From NCBI GenBank assembly GCA_963739995.1, contig CAVUCH010000022.1:62001-126000 (forward strand): a stretch of 64,000 nucleotides of DNA, read 5' to 3'. Shown piece by piece: positions 62,601-64,000 of this stretch. Position 1 is the stretch's first letter, and each line of letters starts with the position of its first letter. The notes under the pieces were generated by a model. It was given only the letters and a program-made list of their open reading frames with translations. It had not been told where the DNA came from and searched no databases. The position numbers and the translations under genes were made by a program. The stretch is from CAVUCH01 sp963739995 (GTDB lineage: Bacteria > Acidobacteriota > Vicinamibacteria > Vicinamibacterales > JAENWD01).

Positions 62601-64000
62601 ATGAACTATCCACACACCCGCAAAGACGACGTCGTCGACGACTACTTCGGCACGCCGGTCACCGACCCTTACCGCTGGCTCGAGGATCCCAATAGCCCCG
62701 AAACGCGGGCCTGGGTCGAGGCGCAGAACGCGATCACGTCTGGGTTCCTCGAGCGGCTGCCGGCCCGTGAGCGAATCCACACGCGGCTGACGGAGCTCTG
62801 GGACTACACCCGGTACGGTGTGCCGACGCGCGAAGGCCACTTGTACGTCTTCGCCAGGAACGACGGTCTGCAGAACCAGGCGGTGATATACCAGGCCGCC
62901 GCGCTCGATGCCACGCCCGAGGTGCTCATCGATCCGAACCGGCTGTCGCCGGACGGCACCGTGGCGCTGGGAAACCTGTCCTTCAGCCATGACGGGCAAT
63001 TCGTCGCGTACAGCGTGTCGGCTGCGGGCTCCGACTGGGCCGACTGGCACGTCCGCGACGTGGCATCAGGGATGGATCTGCCGGACGTGGTGCGCTGGTC
63101 CAAGTTCAGCGGGGCGGCATGGCTCCACGACGGTTCCGGGTTCTTCTACAGCCGATACGCGGCGCCGGCCGAGGGCGATACCTACAGCGGAATCAACAAG
63201 CACCAGCAGGTGTACTTCCATGCGCTCGGGACCGCGCAGGAGGATGACCGGCTCGTGTACGGGCGGCCCGACCGGCCCGATTGGGGCTTTGCCGCCGGAG
63301 TGACGGAGGACGGCCGGTATCTCGTGCTCACGCAGTGGGAGGGGACGCACCGCGAGTCGCGAATCCTGGTGCGCGATCTCCAGGAACCGCGTTCACAGAT
63401 TCTGCCGTTTCTGGATCGCTTCGACGCGAGCTATTCACTCGTCGGCAACGATGGTCCCGTGTTCTACGTGATCACCGACAAGGACGCCGGGCGCAACCGC
63501 CTGGTGGCCATCGATCTTGGCGCGCCGGAGCCAGAGGGTTGGACAGACCTGATCCCGGAGCTGCCGGGACGGGACGTCCTGAGCGGCGTCGTGATGATTG
63601 GGGACCGCTTTCTTACGGTTGTCCGCTCGGACGCGCACGATCGATTGGTCGTCTACGGGAAGACCGGTGTGTTCGAAGGCGAGATCCGGCTCCCGGCGCT
63701 CGGATCGATCGCAGGCATCCACGCGAAGCGGGATGCTCGCGAGGCTTTCTATGCGTTCACCGCGTTCACCTACCCCACCACGATTTACCGGTACGACCCC
63801 GACACGGGAGTGAGCGGGACGTTCAAGGCACCGGAGGTGCGGTTCACGCCCGGGGACTACGAGACGACGCAGGTGTTCTATTCCTCGAAGGACGGCACAG
63901 CCGTGCCCATGTTCCTCGTCCGGCGCACGGACGTGAATCCCAGCGGTGACCTGCCGACGCTGCTCTACGGGTATGGCGGCTTCGATGTCTCGTTGACGCC
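62601..64000 (+). CDS. Prolyl oligopeptidase family S9A (3' end outside window)
   Basis: The frame from ATG 62601 is open to the end of the window. It shows the S9A N-terminus (VVDDYFGTPVTDPYRWLEDPNSPET), the propeller with FSHDGQFVAYSVSAAGSDWADWHVRD and SGFFYSRY, and reaches the hydrolase start QVFYSSKDGTAVPMFLVRR and LLYGYGGFDVSLT. The catalytic Ser, Asp and His lie beyond 64000. No signal peptide is seen, as in cytosolic prolyl oligopeptidases, which cleave peptides after proline. It has no frameshift in the part seen. Confidence 0.93.
   Translation, partial: MNYPHTRKDDVVDDYFGTPVTDPYRWLEDPNSPETRAWVEAQNAITSGFLERLPARERIHTRLTELWDYTRYGVPTREGHLYVFARNDGLQNQAVIYQAAALDATPEVLIDPNRLSPDGTVALGNLSFSHDGQFVAYSVSAAGSDWADWHVRDVASGMDLPDVVRWSKFSGAAWLHDGSGFFYSRYAAPAEGDTYSGINKHQQVYFHALGTAQEDDRLVYGRPDRPDWGFAAGVTEDGRYLVLTQWEGTHRESRILVRDLQEPRSQILPFLDRFDASYSLVGNDGPVFYVITDKDAGRNRLVAIDLGAPEPEGWTDLIPELPGRDVLSGVVMIGDRFLTVVRSDAHDRLVVYGKTGVFEGEIRLPALGSIAGIHAKRDAREAFYAFTAFTYPTTIYRYDPDTGVSGTFKAPEVRFTPGDYETTQVFYSSKDGTAVPMFLVRRTDVNPSGDLPTLLYGYGGFDVSLT

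Overview
The window is one continuous, gene-dense stretch of high-GC bacterial chromosome. It has Gram-negative outer-membrane genes (lpxA end, lpxI, lptE, a TonB-like protein), a futalosine-type menaquinone cluster and a large set of housekeeping genes. This combination, with abundant short-word intergenic repeats, fits Acidobacteriota, probably Vicinamibacteria. That placement is inferred from gene content, not from a marker-gene search. I saw no tRNA, rRNA, CRISPR array, prophage or transposase gene.

Layout. 1-2 kb: lipid A genes (lpxA 3' end, lpxI) and a Gfo/Idh/MocA oxidoreductase. 2-8 kb: menaquinone block with an MqnE-like protein that has lost every cysteine, then mqnA, mqnC, an amidohydrolase, a UbiA prenyltransferase and a UbiE/MenG methyltransferase. 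8-12.8 kb: TonB-like protein, miaA, hfq, deoB, dgt. 13-18 kb: fatty acid operon yceD-rpmF-plsX-fabD-fabG-acpP-fabF behind an extended -10 promoter. 18-22.4 kb: etfB-etfA-ETF quinone oxidoreductase and a lysophospholipid acyltransferase. 22.4-31 kb: HDAC-like deacetylase, leuS-lptE-holA, then rpsT and alaS on the minus strand. 31-41 kb: accessory metabolism (aldehyde dehydrogenase plus FAH-family hydrolase, GNAT, PQQ dehydrogenase, M1 peptidase, phosphotriesterase-like protein, DUF456, methyltransferase, YaeQ). 41.5-45.2 kb: dnaE2, cut by four copies of a ~100-nt inverted-repeat element. 45-52 kb: two-component system, PilZ protein and a large Kelch/MBG-repeat surface protein. 52-64 kb: SDR, metallophosphatase, lipoprotein, PLD protein, radical SAM and SET proteins, YqiA-like esterase, a transpeptidase-SpoIID fusion, GH29 fucosidase and a truncated prolyl oligopeptidase.

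Two sequence-wide oddities stand out. First, short words (GGCTCCAGG, TGCATTGTGCATCG, CCTACCG, GTACCAGGTACT) occur as tandem arms, often inverted around a 35-100 nt core; four related copies lie inside dnaE2. Second, at least nine otherwise intact genes, including leuS and alaS, each carry one extra nucleotide. All nine shifts go in the same direction, which most likely reflects insertion-biased consensus error. For these genes I give the full span and mark the shift.
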